Source: an uncultured Rhizobiaceae bacterium (GTDB taxonomy: Bacteria; Pseudomonadota; Alphaproteobacteria; Rhizobiales; Rhizobiaceae). From it: DNA of 41,709 nucleotides. Where the stretch lies: the NCBI GenBank assembly GCA_958296345.1, contig CATQIJ010000022.1:1-41709 (forward strand), given 5' to 3'. How positions within the stretch are numbered: position 1 is the stretch's first letter; each line of letters opens with the position of its first letter. This document shows positions 8,912 to 16,379 of the stretch, piece by piece. The position numbers and the translations under genes are program-made. The notes under the pieces are model-generated. The model was not told the origin of the DNA and did no database searches. It saw only the letters and a list, made by a program, of their open reading frames with translations.

Positions 8912-9518
8912 TGTTTTTTCGTTTACGTTCTATTTTTTCAAATGCTTTTAGCATTTCATTCTGTGCGTCTTGTGCGCCTAGAGGTATGAAGTTGAACATG
9001 TCAGTTGAAAAGCCTCTTGGCGTTCCAAAAAACTCTATAGCTTCATTCCGCTCAAAACCTGCGAGTTCTATTGCTTCAAAATACGCAGAAATAGAGTCTG
9101 CGCGCTTTATCTTCTTTTTGAGTTTTTCAGGTGTTACTGGCACCAGAGAATAACGCCGATGAATTGCTTCTTGAAGACGTGCTTCTACCAGTTTGTAATC
9201 GCCACCCAAAACAGCTTTAAACGGTGATATCATGTCGCCTACAACATATTCTGGCCCGTCATGTAGAAGTGCAATTAGCTCTTCATCAGGTGTGGATTTT
9301 GACTCTAGCTTACAGAAAATCTGCCATACAATTACTGAGTGTTGCGCAACGCTAAATGCGTGGTCTCCAGAGGTTTGACCATTCCAACGTGCAACACGTG
9401 CAAGGCCATGTGTTATGTCATCAATTTCGATATCAAGTGGTGATGGTTCAAGTAAGTCGAGACGCCTGCCTGATAACATCCGTTGCCAAGCGCGGACTTC
9501 TTTTTCCTTTGCAGGCAT
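8904..9518 (-). CDS. HD-domain hydrolase, YfbR-like
   Basis: This 204-residue HD-superfamily protein has His60 in HAFSVAQHSV, the HD pair at residues 86-87 (ALLHDGPEYVVGD) and a later Asp in KRADSISAYFE, the usual metal-binding set. The closest family I recognise is the YfbR-like 5'-deoxynucleotidases, so a nucleoside monophosphate is a likely substrate, though this is inference. Its ATG shares one base with the ygfZ stop (TAATG) and its end overlaps the NrtR-like gene, so the three are probably co-translated. Pairing with an NAD-type regulator suggests nucleotide-pool or NAD maintenance. Confidence 0.85.
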   Translation of the reverse strand: MPAKEKEVRAWQRMLSGRRLDLLEPSPLDIEIDDITHGLARVARWNGQTSGDHAFSVAQHSVIVWQIFCKLESKSTPDEELIALLHDGPEYVVGDMISPFKAVLGGDYKLVEARLQEAIHRRYSLVPVTPEKLKKKIKRADSISAYFEAIELAGFERNEAIEFFGTPRGFSTDMFNFIPLGAQDAQNEMLKAFEKIERKRKNNA

Positions 9519-10333
9519 TATTTATTCTCCGACATAATGAATTTTACCCATGTTGGAAGCTCCGTCTTGAGTAGTGTTTTATCTGCCAAAACCATTTCTG
9601 CTTTAGCAATTCTATCTAAGCGTAGCATTGCTAAACCCTCATTCTCAACAGCACTACCAAGTGTTCCTGCAGGCTTTCCATCTGCGGTAATAGGAGTGCC
9701 AGAAGAAGGTAGTTTATCAGCGCTTTTTACAATAATAATGCGTTTTTTTGCGGTTCCGCGATGCTGCATTCTTGAGACAACTTCTTGGCCTACGTAACAT
9801 CCCTTTTTAAAATCCACACCGCCAAACTGATCCATCAATGTCTCGTGCGGGTAGGCATCGCCATATTCAAAGTCATGGCCACCTTCAGGAATGCCATTTG
9901 CAATTCTGTGAGCTACATAATCAGCTTCTTCACCACTTTGTGAATGTGCCGAATAGTCTCTGACGCCCATTTCTTCTAGGCGAGGGTCTTGGATGCATAA
10001 ATTTGATAACGGAATTTTTTCGTCCCAAAGCGCTAACACCTTGATCTCAGGTTTCGCTTCAATTGTTACTTTGGCTCGCAATCGGTAGAAGGTTAGACGT
10101 TTGATAAAGTCAACGGCAAGGTCACTAAGGATATCCAATAGATATCCATTCTCGGTTTTAATTAGGAAGAAATCAAAAAGAATTTTGCCTTGCGGAGTTA
10201 ATAATGCACCAAAAGAGGTTTGCCCTTCTGATAGCTCTATAACTTTACAAGTCAGTATATTATCAAGAAAGCTTTCAGCTTCATCGCCTGATATTTCTAT
10301 AAGCGAACGATCATTAAGATGTGCAAATTTCAA
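9518..10333 (-). CDS. ygfZ: folate-binding protein YgfZ, Fe-S enzyme maintenance
   Basis: YgfZ/Iba57/Caf17 proteins use a GcvT-like folate-binding fold to help assemble or repair certain iron-sulphur enzymes. The diagnostic motif KGCYVGQE is at residues 177-184 and is followed by SRMQHRGTAKKR. The N-terminal GDEAESFLDNILTCKV and LTPQGKILFDF blocks also match the family. The length, 271 residues, is normal. It is the second gene of an overlapping minus-strand run: three bases after the secreted hypothetical gene and one base overlapping the HD gene. Fe-S enzymes visible in the window include NadA and probably PurF. Confidence 0.9.
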   Translation of the reverse strand: MKFAHLNDRSLIEISGDEAESFLDNILTCKVIELSEGQTSFGALLTPQGKILFDFFLIKTENGYLLDILSDLAVDFIKRLTFYRLRAKVTIEAKPEIKVLALWDEKIPLSNLCIQDPRLEEMGVRDYSAHSQSGEEADYVAHRIANGIPEGGHDFEYGDAYPHETLMDQFGGVDFKKGCYVGQEVVSRMQHRGTAKKRIIIVKSADKLPSSGTPITADGKPAGTLGSAVENEGLAMLRLDRIAKAEMVLADKTLLKTELPTWVKFIMSENK

Positions 10334-10336
10334 AAT

Positions 10337-10981
10337 TTAGTCTCCAGCAATAAAGAAAGTCCAGCGTCCAGACGGTGTAATACCTGCCCTATAAAATATA
10401 TAGCCGCCAAAGTCTTTCATGTCTTGGAAATCACCAAAGGTGACAATGCGGAATAACTCAACCATTTGTGGGTCTGTCAACTTATCTAAGGGGTAGGCAA
10501 AGAAGTATGGCCATACATATAATTCTCTGTCCGTGCCTTTATCAAGGTGGACGTAACCAGCTTCTAAGATTTCTTCTAAAATAGCTAGTATTTCATGGCC
10601 ATTTGTGTCGCCAGCTTCTTTTCTTAGATGGTCAATTGGGTCTCCATCAATACCGCCTAATGATAGCATTGTCATAGAGCCGCCTGTGCCAATAAAGGCT
10701 CGAAGTTTTTCTATGTCGCCAGATTTTGTTGCCTCTAAGATTAGTTGGTGCATACGCCTTGTAGGGAAGGGAAGTGCTTCGAGATCATAGGAGATTTCTG
10801 GTAGCTCTTCTTCTTGAGTTGAGGCAGGGATTTGGTCTGCATAATCTTCTGTTGCAGTGGTTGGGTGTTCTGAACTTATTTCAGGTTTATCCGCTTCTTG
10901 GCTACTCACATAAGCTTTTGTTTGCAATATTAGAAATACTGCCAAGAGGATTTTTCTGAAGTGTTTTAGAAGATTTATCAT
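10337..10981 (-). CDS. conserved hypothetical protein with signal peptide
   Basis: I do not recognise a named family. The ATG at 10981 has AGGA eight bases upstream, while the ATG at 10990 has no spacing to the same site, so I choose 10981 (214 residues). A hydrophobic N-terminus (ILLAVFLILQTKAYVSSQ) looks like an export signal. A Glu/Thr-rich linker follows, and then a folded domain with FPTRRMHQLILEATKSGDIEKLRAFIG, resembling an ankyrin-like helical start, and ending in PSGRWTFFIAGD. It leads the ygfZ-HD-NrtR run with a three-base gap to ygfZ. Confidence 0.75.
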   Translation of the reverse strand: MINLLKHFRKILLAVFLILQTKAYVSSQEADKPEISSEHPTTATEDYADQIPASTQEEELPEISYDLEALPFPTRRMHQLILEATKSGDIEKLRAFIGTGGSMTMLSLGGIDGDPIDHLRKEAGDTNGHEILAILEEILEAGYVHLDKGTDRELYVWPYFFAYPLDKLTDPQMVELFRIVTFGDFQDMKDFGGYIFYRAGITPSGRWTFFIAGD

Positions 10982-11048
10982 TGTGTCCATCCTACACGGT
11001 TTTAAAGTGTATTGCGAGAATGGAGTTTAAAAAAGGTTTGTCACCTGA

Positions 11049-11312
11049 TTATTGAAGTGTGCGTTGAACAGGTAAAATTCCAAGTTCATCCATGTTTTTG
11101 AAGTGACTAATGAGTTTTGAGGCTTCTTCCATGTCTTTTTCATTTGCCAATCGCTCAATTGCTTCTTGAACGAAAACTTCAACAATTAGTTCAGTGCCAA
11201 GGTTTTCAGCTTGAATATCCGCCCATATGTCAGAAAAATACTCTTTTGCCAAAGCTCTTTTTTCTTGATCGATGAGATCGTCTAGATTTTCTGGAATGTT
11301 AGAAGTGCTCAA
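11049..11312 (-). CDS. small conserved hypothetical protein
   Basis: This 87-residue, mostly helical, acidic protein has no signal peptide or known motif. It lies alone between the ygfZ run and the TIGR02301 gene, on the same strand as both. Composition and third-base pattern look like a real gene. I cannot assign a function. Confidence 0.55.
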   Translation of the reverse strand: MSTSNIPENLDDLIDQEKRALAKEYFSDIWADIQAENLGTELIVEVFVQEAIERLANEKDMEEASKLISHFKNMDELGILPVQRTLQ

Positions 11313-11402
11313 CGTGCCAAACCCTGTATTTGTATCCTGAAGATGATTGCGACATTTTTTTCAATAAATCATCGGGTTCAGTAAATATGTTTTAACAAAT
11401 GG

Positions 11403-11788
11403 TTAACGGCCGTAGCGTGTTGGGATTTCTCCAGAAAGCTTAATGCCTTCAGCAATGTATCTATTATTTGCTTCAATTGCCGCGTTAGTACATTCGCGAT
11501 AAGTTTCTTGAAACCCACGGAAGCCATGGTTGAAATTTGCGATCATCTGCGCTTTTCGTTCATCTGTTGGCTCCTCATCTTTGATCACATCAACCATTGC
11601 TTGGCGCCATTTTGAACCTTCTTGGCGCCGCATAATTCACGTAAATAATGAAGTGAACCTAATACTTCAGATAAACGCAACATTTGAGATTCGTAAGCAG
11701 GTGGAAGTGTTGTTATTTTTGGGGGTTCAATGGCTAGTTGCTCATTATTTTCATCCGCCGTTTGCGCGTAGACTTGCGCAGTTCGCAA
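11403..11788 (-). CDS. TIGR02301 family protein, frame broken
   Basis: Two overlapping frames together rebuild the alphaproteobacterial TIGR02301 protein. The first contains PPAYESQMLRLSEVLGSLHYLRELCG; the second continues with EGSKWRQAMVDVIKDEEP, FNHGFRGFQETYRECT and ends PTRYGR. One base is missing near 11624-11629. The 5' end is uncertain: the frame reaches back to a TTG at 11788 and on to a stop near 11828 without an ATG. VYAQTADE suggests signal-peptide cleavage, but a convincing signal sequence is not in frame, so a second error upstream is possible. Function is unknown; the family is probably periplasmic. A Nudix gene lies upstream on the same strand. Confidence 0.8.
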
Positions 11789-11928
11789 GTAAAGCGATGG
11801 TAACGGAATATGGATTTCAAAAAGAGTTTAAAGCTTAGGTTCATTGTTCTTTTACATAAGGTTTTTTATTGGTGGAATATGAAGGAATAATGCGTGGTTT
11901 GCAATCATCATGCTCTAAAATGGTTACT

Positions 11929-12351
11929 TTAAGCTGTTTCATATGACTGAAGAATTTCTAAAATAAAATCTGGTGTTTCTGGCGTTGTAAGTAGATCAGC
12001 CATTTCGGGTATTGTGTACCAGCCGATATCATCTGCATCATCAAGTGCTACTGGTGTTCCTGTAAAATCGCTTGTTATAAATGTAGCAAGTACATAGTGA
12101 AACTTTACCTTACCATTATCATCGAGAGTTATGCGATCATGTATTTTTGCGAAAGAAAGTTTATTGGCAGTTAAATTCGTTTCTTCTTTAAGTTCTCGAA
12201 GTGCGGCTTCTTCTAATGTTTCACCTATTTCCTGCGATCCGCCCGGTAGCGACCAATGACCTTTATATGGCTCTTTTCCTCGTTTTATGAGCAGTATTTT
12301 GTCATTTTCGAGAACTAAGATGCTAGCACCTGTGTTTGGTTTAAGTGGCAT
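11929..12351 (-). CDS. Nudix hydrolase
   Basis: This 140-residue single-domain Nudix protein has the catalytic box at residues 38-60: Gly38, Glu44, Arg52-Glu53, Glu56-Glu57. The usual Gly near the box end is Asn59, a mild deviation. LIKRGKEPYKGHWSLPGG before the box and the length fit ADP-ribose or nucleotide pyrophosphatase-like enzymes, but the substrate cannot be read from sequence. It is divergent from the SRAP gene across a 95-bp spacer. Confidence 0.88.
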   Translation of the reverse strand: MPLKPNTGASILVLENDKILLIKRGKEPYKGHWSLPGGSQEIGETLEEAALRELKEETNLTANKLSFAKIHDRITLDDNGKVKFHYVLATFITSDFTGTPVALDDADDIGWYTIPEMADLLTTPETPDFILEILQSYETA

Positions 12352-12399
12352 TAGCAGAATCCTTGGTTAATTAGAAAAAATGAATGCAATTTACGTAAG

Positions 12400-12416
12400 A
12401 GTTATACTATATAACT
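12400..12416. promoter_or_regulatory. inverted repeat with -10-like core between divergent genes
   Basis: AGTTATA-CTA-TATAACT has perfect 7-bp arms around a 3-nt spacer and sits in the 95-bp gap between the divergent Nudix and SRAP genes. It contains TATACT (12403-12408), close to a -10 hexamer, about 39 bp before the SRAP start. It could be a promoter core or an operator overlapping one. Confidence 0.4.
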
Positions 12417-12446
12417 AGTTCAATGTTTTTATGTTGAGAAATATAT

Positions 12447-13192
12447 ATGTGTGGTCGGTTCTCGTTATTGGCAAGCCCAGAAGAGCTTTGCAATAATTTT
12501 AATATGGATGAGCTTGGTGTCTTTCCGCCGAGGTATAATATCGCGCCAACACAACCCATTTTAACTGTAGGTATTGGACCAACGAGTGAACGGGCAGCTC
12601 AGCTTGTGCGGTGGGGATTAATCCGCACTGGGTAAAAGATCCAAATGATTTTACGCTTATTATCAATGCTCGGGTCAGAAACCGCCAACACAAAAGCTTC
12701 TTTAAAACTGCTATGCGTCACCGCCGCGTTCTTATTCCAGCAACCGGTTTTTATGAATGGCATCGCCCAGAAAATAAAAAGCAACCAAAGCAGGCTTATT
12801 GGATAAGACCAGCTGATGGCGGAATAATTTGTTTTGCTGGTCTTGTTGAAACTTGGATGGGTAAAGATGGCAGTGAGATGGATTCAGGCTGCATCCTTAC
12901 CACTCAATCGAATGAACAAATTGGCAATATTCACCACCGTATGCCTGTCATCATAAAGCCTAATGATTTTGAACGATGGCTTGATTGTAAGACACAAGAA
13001 CCTCGTGATGTCGGCGATTTGATGCAAGGGGTTGAAGATGGTTTTTTTGAAGTGATTGCCGTAAGTGACCGCGTTAATAAAGTTGCGAATGTAGGCCCAG
13101 ACATTCAAGAGCCGGGTTTAGCGGAGCCAATAGCTCCAAAAGTGGCTTCCAAAAAGCTTAAGCAGGATACTAGCCAAATGGATTTATTTTAA
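12447..13192 (+). CDS. SOS response-associated peptidase (SRAP/YedK), frame broken
   Basis: SRAP proteins (YedK, HMCES) form a covalent thiazolidine link to abasic sites in single-stranded DNA. The frame opens with MCGRFS, giving the catalytic Cys2, and runs to VRWGLI. It then needs one extra base near 12619-12623 to continue PHWVKDPNDF. After correction the active residues sit at about Asn74 (NARVRN), Glu104 (GFYEW) and His164 (NIHHRMP), close to E. coli YedK Asn75, Glu105 and His160. Corrected length is about 248 residues. Its stop shares one base with the next ATG (TAATG). Confidence 0.9.
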
Positions 13193-13801
13193 TGTTGCTT
13201 GGATTTACTATGGGCTTTGCGCTTGGTGCTTCTCTTATTATTGCGATAGGAGCACAAAATGCCTTCATTTTAAGACAAGGGATCCTGCGTAAACATGTGT
13301 TTATTCTTTGTTTGATTTGCGCGGTTTCTGATGCGTTATTGATCGCGATAGGGGGTGCAGGAATTGGTGCTATCATAAAAAGCTCACCAAATTTGCTAAT
13401 TACTATTCGCCTTGCAAGGGGCTGTTTTTTTACTTTGGTATGCATGGGTTGCCATCAAACGCGCCATGAATCCAGAAGCTCTTAGCTCACACCAAAATGG
13501 TGTAGGAAGTTTGAAAGTTGCCATTGGCACATGTTTGGCTTTACTTTTCTCAATCCGCACGTTTATGTTGATACAGTTTTATTAGTTGGTGCATCAGCAC
13601 CGCATGGGGGAACGGCAAAACTAGCTTATGGTATTGGCGCTATTCTTGCTTCATTCGTTTGGTTTTTTTTCTCTTGGTTACGGAGCAAGGTTGCTAGAGC
13701 CTCTTTTTAAAAAGCCTAAGGCATGGCAAGTGCTTGATACTATGATTGCAATCGTCATGTTATTGATTGCATCAAGCTTGATCTATCCACTTCTGACTTG
13801 A
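13192..13801 (+). pseudogene. LysE/ArgO-family amino-acid exporter, three frame shifts
   Basis: LysE exporters move basic or other amino acids out through six membrane helices. The first frame gives MLLGFTMGFALGASLIIAIG and QNAFILRQG, typical of the family, then stops at 13485. Reading on needs one base removed near 13415-13421 (to reach LLWYAWVAIKRAMNPEAL), one added near 13541-13543 (to reach NPHVYVDTVLLVGASAPHGG) and one removed in a T8 run at 13663-13670 (to reach SLGYGARLLEPLF). It then ends IYPLLT at the TGA at 13799-13801. The restored protein is about 202 residues, normal length. As written it is non-functional; sequence error or decay are both possible. Confidence 0.82.
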
Positions 13802-13982
13802 CGCGGAAGCGCTTTCGTTTATTACTTAATCTATGGACACGACCTTAATCATGTCTTCATTCAAGACCTGCATTATTAAGTGCATTATTAACTAGCGATT
13901 CGCTGGTCTGGTCGTTCATGCTTTTTCTAAAATTTGAAACGTCCCAGACCAAGGGATAACTTTATTTGAATTTTGAGAAATT
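13802..13982. promoter_or_regulatory. cysS upstream region with a tandem 12-mer and a 7-bp inverted repeat
   Basis: The 181-bp gap holds two adjacent copies of TGCATTATTAA(G/C) at 13869-13892 and an inverted repeat GGTCTGG/CCAGACC with a long loop (about 13915-13953). No T-box-like or terminator structure is evident. This is presumably the cysS promoter region. Confidence 0.3.
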
Positions 13983-15368
13983 ATGTCTGAATTAAAACTG
14001 TATAATACACTGACCCGCCAAAAAGAAGTCTTCGTTCCAGAAGATGAGAAGAACGTTCGCATGTATGTTTGTGGGCCGACGGTTTATGACTTTGCCCATA
14101 TTGGTAATGCGCGTCCTGTAATTGTGTTTGATGTTTTATACCGTTTGCTACGTCATAAATATGGTGCGGAACATGTGACTTATGTACGGAACATCACAGA
14201 TGTTGATGATAAGATAAATGCCCGTGCGCTTCGTGATTATCCCGAGCTTCCTCTTAATGAAGCTATCCGAATTGTTACTGAAAAAACTGCCTCACAATTT
14301 CATGCCGATGTGAAAGCGCTTGGGTGTTTAGAGCCAAGCCATGAGCCAAGAGCGACTGATCATATTGACGGGATGGTTTCAATTATCCAAACGCTGTTGG
14401 ATAAAGATCATGCTTATATTGCAGAGGGTGCGCAGGGAAAAGAAGTGCTTTTCCGTGTGAGCTCTATGGAGCAATATGGCGCGTTATCCAATAGGCTTGG
14501 TAAGCTCGATGAGCAACAAGAGGGTGCGCGAGTGGCAGTTGAAAGTCACAAGGAAAATGCTGGTGATTTTGTACTTTGGAAACAGTCCAAGGATGATGAA
14601 CCTGGTTGGACTGGCATGTTCAATGGTAAAAAAATTCATGGCCGCCCCGGTTGGCACATTGAATGTTCTGCAATGTCGGAAGCATTTCTAGGTAAGACGT
14701 TTGATATTCACGGCGGTGGGTTGGATTTAATCTTCCCACACCATGAAAATGAAATAGCCCAAAGCTGTTGCGCCCACGGTACGGATAAAATGGCATCGGT
14801 CTGGATGCATAATGGTTACGTGCAAGTCGAAGGCAAGAAGATGTCCAAGTCGGTTGGAAATTTTGTGACTATACATGACTTGCTGCATACGGATAAATTT
14901 GGTGGACGTAGTTGGCCGGGTGAGGTTCTGCGTCTTGCAATGCTGATGACGCATTATCGTGAGCCGATTGATTTTAGCGTGAAGCGGTTGGAAGAGGCGG
15001 AGAATATTATTGCTAAGCTTCATCGGCGTGTTGATGAAGTTGATCTTGGAAGTGCAATGGATCTTGTTCCTGCGCTTTTGGATGATATTAATTCCTCTGA
15101 ATTCATTTCGAGGTTAAATAGCCTTTCAGGGAATCAATTACTCGTTGCTTTAGAACTTGTTGGTATAAAGTTTTCTAAAGTTAAGATGAACCTAGATGAC
15201 ACTTCGATTAATGCAGCAATCACAGAACGACTTGGCCATTTTGTAGAAAAAAACTTCGCAGAAGCAGATCGTATTCGCGATGAGCTTTTAGAGCAGGGCA
15301 TTCAACTTAAAGATGGTAAGGATCCTGAGACGGGTGAACGGGTTACGACTTGGGAGGTGAAGCGGTGA
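13983..15368 (+). CDS. cysS: cysteinyl-tRNA synthetase
   Basis: This is a class I aminoacyl-tRNA synthetase charging tRNA-Cys. The HIGH motif appears as HIGN at residues 39-42 and the KMSKS loop at 286-290. Zinc ligands are in the expected places: Cys30 (VCGPTVYD), Cys228 (HIECSAMS), His253 and Glu257 (FPHHENE). At 461 residues it is full length with the C-terminal anticodon-binding region. The frame is clean, in contrast to genes just upstream. It is followed by a 178-bp REP-like element and then a coupled DUF559-GFA-cimA-rarD run. Confidence 0.97.
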   Translation: MSELKLYNTLTRQKEVFVPEDEKNVRMYVCGPTVYDFAHIGNARPVIVFDVLYRLLRHKYGAEHVTYVRNITDVDDKINARALRDYPELPLNEAIRIVTEKTASQFHADVKALGCLEPSHEPRATDHIDGMVSIIQTLLDKDHAYIAEGAQGKEVLFRVSSMEQYGALSNRLGKLDEQQEGARVAVESHKENAGDFVLWKQSKDDEPGWTGMFNGKKIHGRPGWHIECSAMSEAFLGKTFDIHGGGLDLIFPHHENEIAQSCCAHGTDKMASVWMHNGYVQVEGKKMSKSVGNFVTIHDLLHTDKFGGRSWPGEVLRLAMLMTHYREPIDFSVKRLEEAENIIAKLHRRVDEVDLGSAMDLVPALLDDINSSEFISRLNSLSGNQLLVALELVGIKFSKVKMNLDDTSINAAITERLGHFVEKNFAEADRIRDELLEQGIQLKDGKDPETGERVTTWEVKR

Positions 15369-15374
15369 GGTGCT

Positions 15375-15515
15375 TTACCCCCACCCACTCTGACGCTAAA
15401 GCGTCAATCGTGTGCCTCCCCACAAGGAGGAGGCTGGCCTTGGGGCAAAAATGTGCAACTTGCAGCCTCCTCCTTGTGGGGAGGCGGGCGAAACGCAGTG
15501 AGCCGGTGGGGGTAA
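15375..15515. repeat. REP-like palindromic element with three nested inverted repeats
   Basis: An outer perfect 11-bp inverted repeat (TTACCCCCACC at 15375-15385, GGTGGGGGTAA at 15505-15515) encloses a 7-bp hairpin with a 2-nt loop (TGACGCT / AGCGTCA, 15391-15406) and a perfect 23-bp inverted repeat (15414-15436 with 15463-15485, 26-nt spacer; core CTCCCCACAAGGAGG). The whole can fold as a branched structure. It is GC-richer than its surroundings and fills the gap between cysS and a DUF559 gene. From memory, similar CCTCCCC...GGGGAGG elements are scattered through many alphaproteobacterial genomes, often beside DUF559 genes. Confidence 0.8.
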
Positions 15516-15546
15516 CGCCCTTGCTTTCAGACAAGTAGGTTTAATT

Positions 15547-15909
15547 ATGTCACCGTCCTCTATTTCAAAACAAACCATTACGTATGCCAAAGCAATGCGG
15601 AAAGACATGACTAAAGGTGAGTTGAAATTATGGACTGAGTTGAGAAAGTTGAAAGAGCTTGGCTTTCATGTTCGCAAGCAGGTTCCTATTGGTTCGTACA
15701 TAGCTGACTTTGTCATCATGAAGGAAAGATTAGTGGTAGAAGTTGATGGTTCACAACATCAAGAGCCAAAGCAAGTGGCACATGATAAGAAGCGTGACGA
15801 GTGGCTTAAGTCTGAAGGCTTTAAAGTTCTTCGTTTTAATGCAGGTGAAGTCGATGAAACTTTACCGGGCTGCGTTGAGGAAATTATGAAGGAATTGGGG
15901 GAATTATGA
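15547..15909 (+). CDS. DUF559 (Vsr-like) endonuclease-domain protein
   Basis: This 120-residue protein matches the DUF559 family, related to very-short-patch-repair endonucleases. It contains MRKDMTKGELKLWTELR, the core GFHVRKQVPIGSYIADFV, then LVVEVDGSQH and a C-terminal GFKVLRFNAGEV. The Asp in ADFV, the Glu-Val-Asp of VVEVDG and the nearby His are the likely metal-dependent nuclease residues by analogy with PD-(D/E)XK folds. The role is unknown. It starts 32 bp after the REP-like element and overlaps GFA by ATGA, so element and gene may have arrived together between cysS and GFA-cimA. Confidence 0.88.
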   Translation: MSPSSISKQTITYAKAMRKDMTKGELKLWTELRKLKELGFHVRKQVPIGSYIADFVIMKERLVVEVDGSQHQEPKQVAHDKKRDEWLKSEGFKVLRFNAGEVDETLPGCVEEIMKELGEL

Positions 15910-16379
15910 CTAAAGAACCGATCACGGGTGGATGCCAATGCGGTGCTGTTCGCTTTGCAGGTGATAATTTTGGACGTGCATCCATTTGCCATTGCCGCAT
16001 GTGCCAAAAAGCCTTTGGCAATTTCTATGCGCCATTGGTGAAGCTTCATGGTTTGGTTTGGGCAAGAGGGAATGTCAAAACCTTTGCAAGTTCGAATAAG
16101 GTAAAACGCGGATTTTGCGCAGACTGCGGAACACCGCTCACTTTTGATTATGGTGATGGTGTGGAAGTGGCGATTAGCGCTCTTGATAAGCCAGAAGAAG
16201 CAACGCCCTCCATTCAAGTCAATCCAGCAGATAAATTATCCTATACGGATTATTTGCATGAGTTGCCTGTTCGGGGCTTGTCCGGTGAGCCAGATGCTTC
16301 TGCCTTCATTAAAGGTATTATAAATTACCAGCACCCAGATCACGATACCAAGGACTGGAAGGCCGAGGGCACCAAATGA
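15906..16379 (+). CDS. GFA-domain zinc protein
   Basis: GFA (glutathione-dependent formaldehyde-activating, CENP-V-like) proteins hold two zinc sites. The cysteines are all visible: Cys10 and Cys12 (GCQCG), Cys28, Cys30 and Cys33 (CHCRMC), Cys71 and Cys74 (CADC). Length is 157 residues. Substrate is not known for this subtype, and the formaldehyde-related name is historical. It overlaps DUF559 upstream and cimA downstream, each by the four bases ATGA, indicating tight translational coupling. Confidence 0.88.
   Translation: MTKEPITGGCQCGAVRFAGDNFGRASICHCRMCQKAFGNFYAPLVKLHGLVWARGNVKTFASSNKVKRGFCADCGTPLTFDYGDGVEVAISALDKPEEATPSIQVNPADKLSYTDYLHELPVRGLSGEPDASAFIKGIINYQHPDHDTKDWKAEGTK

Noticed and set aside
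15350..15538. Short open frames on both strands within the REP-like element
   Set aside because: They arise from the palindromic sequence; no start sites or protein features support them.
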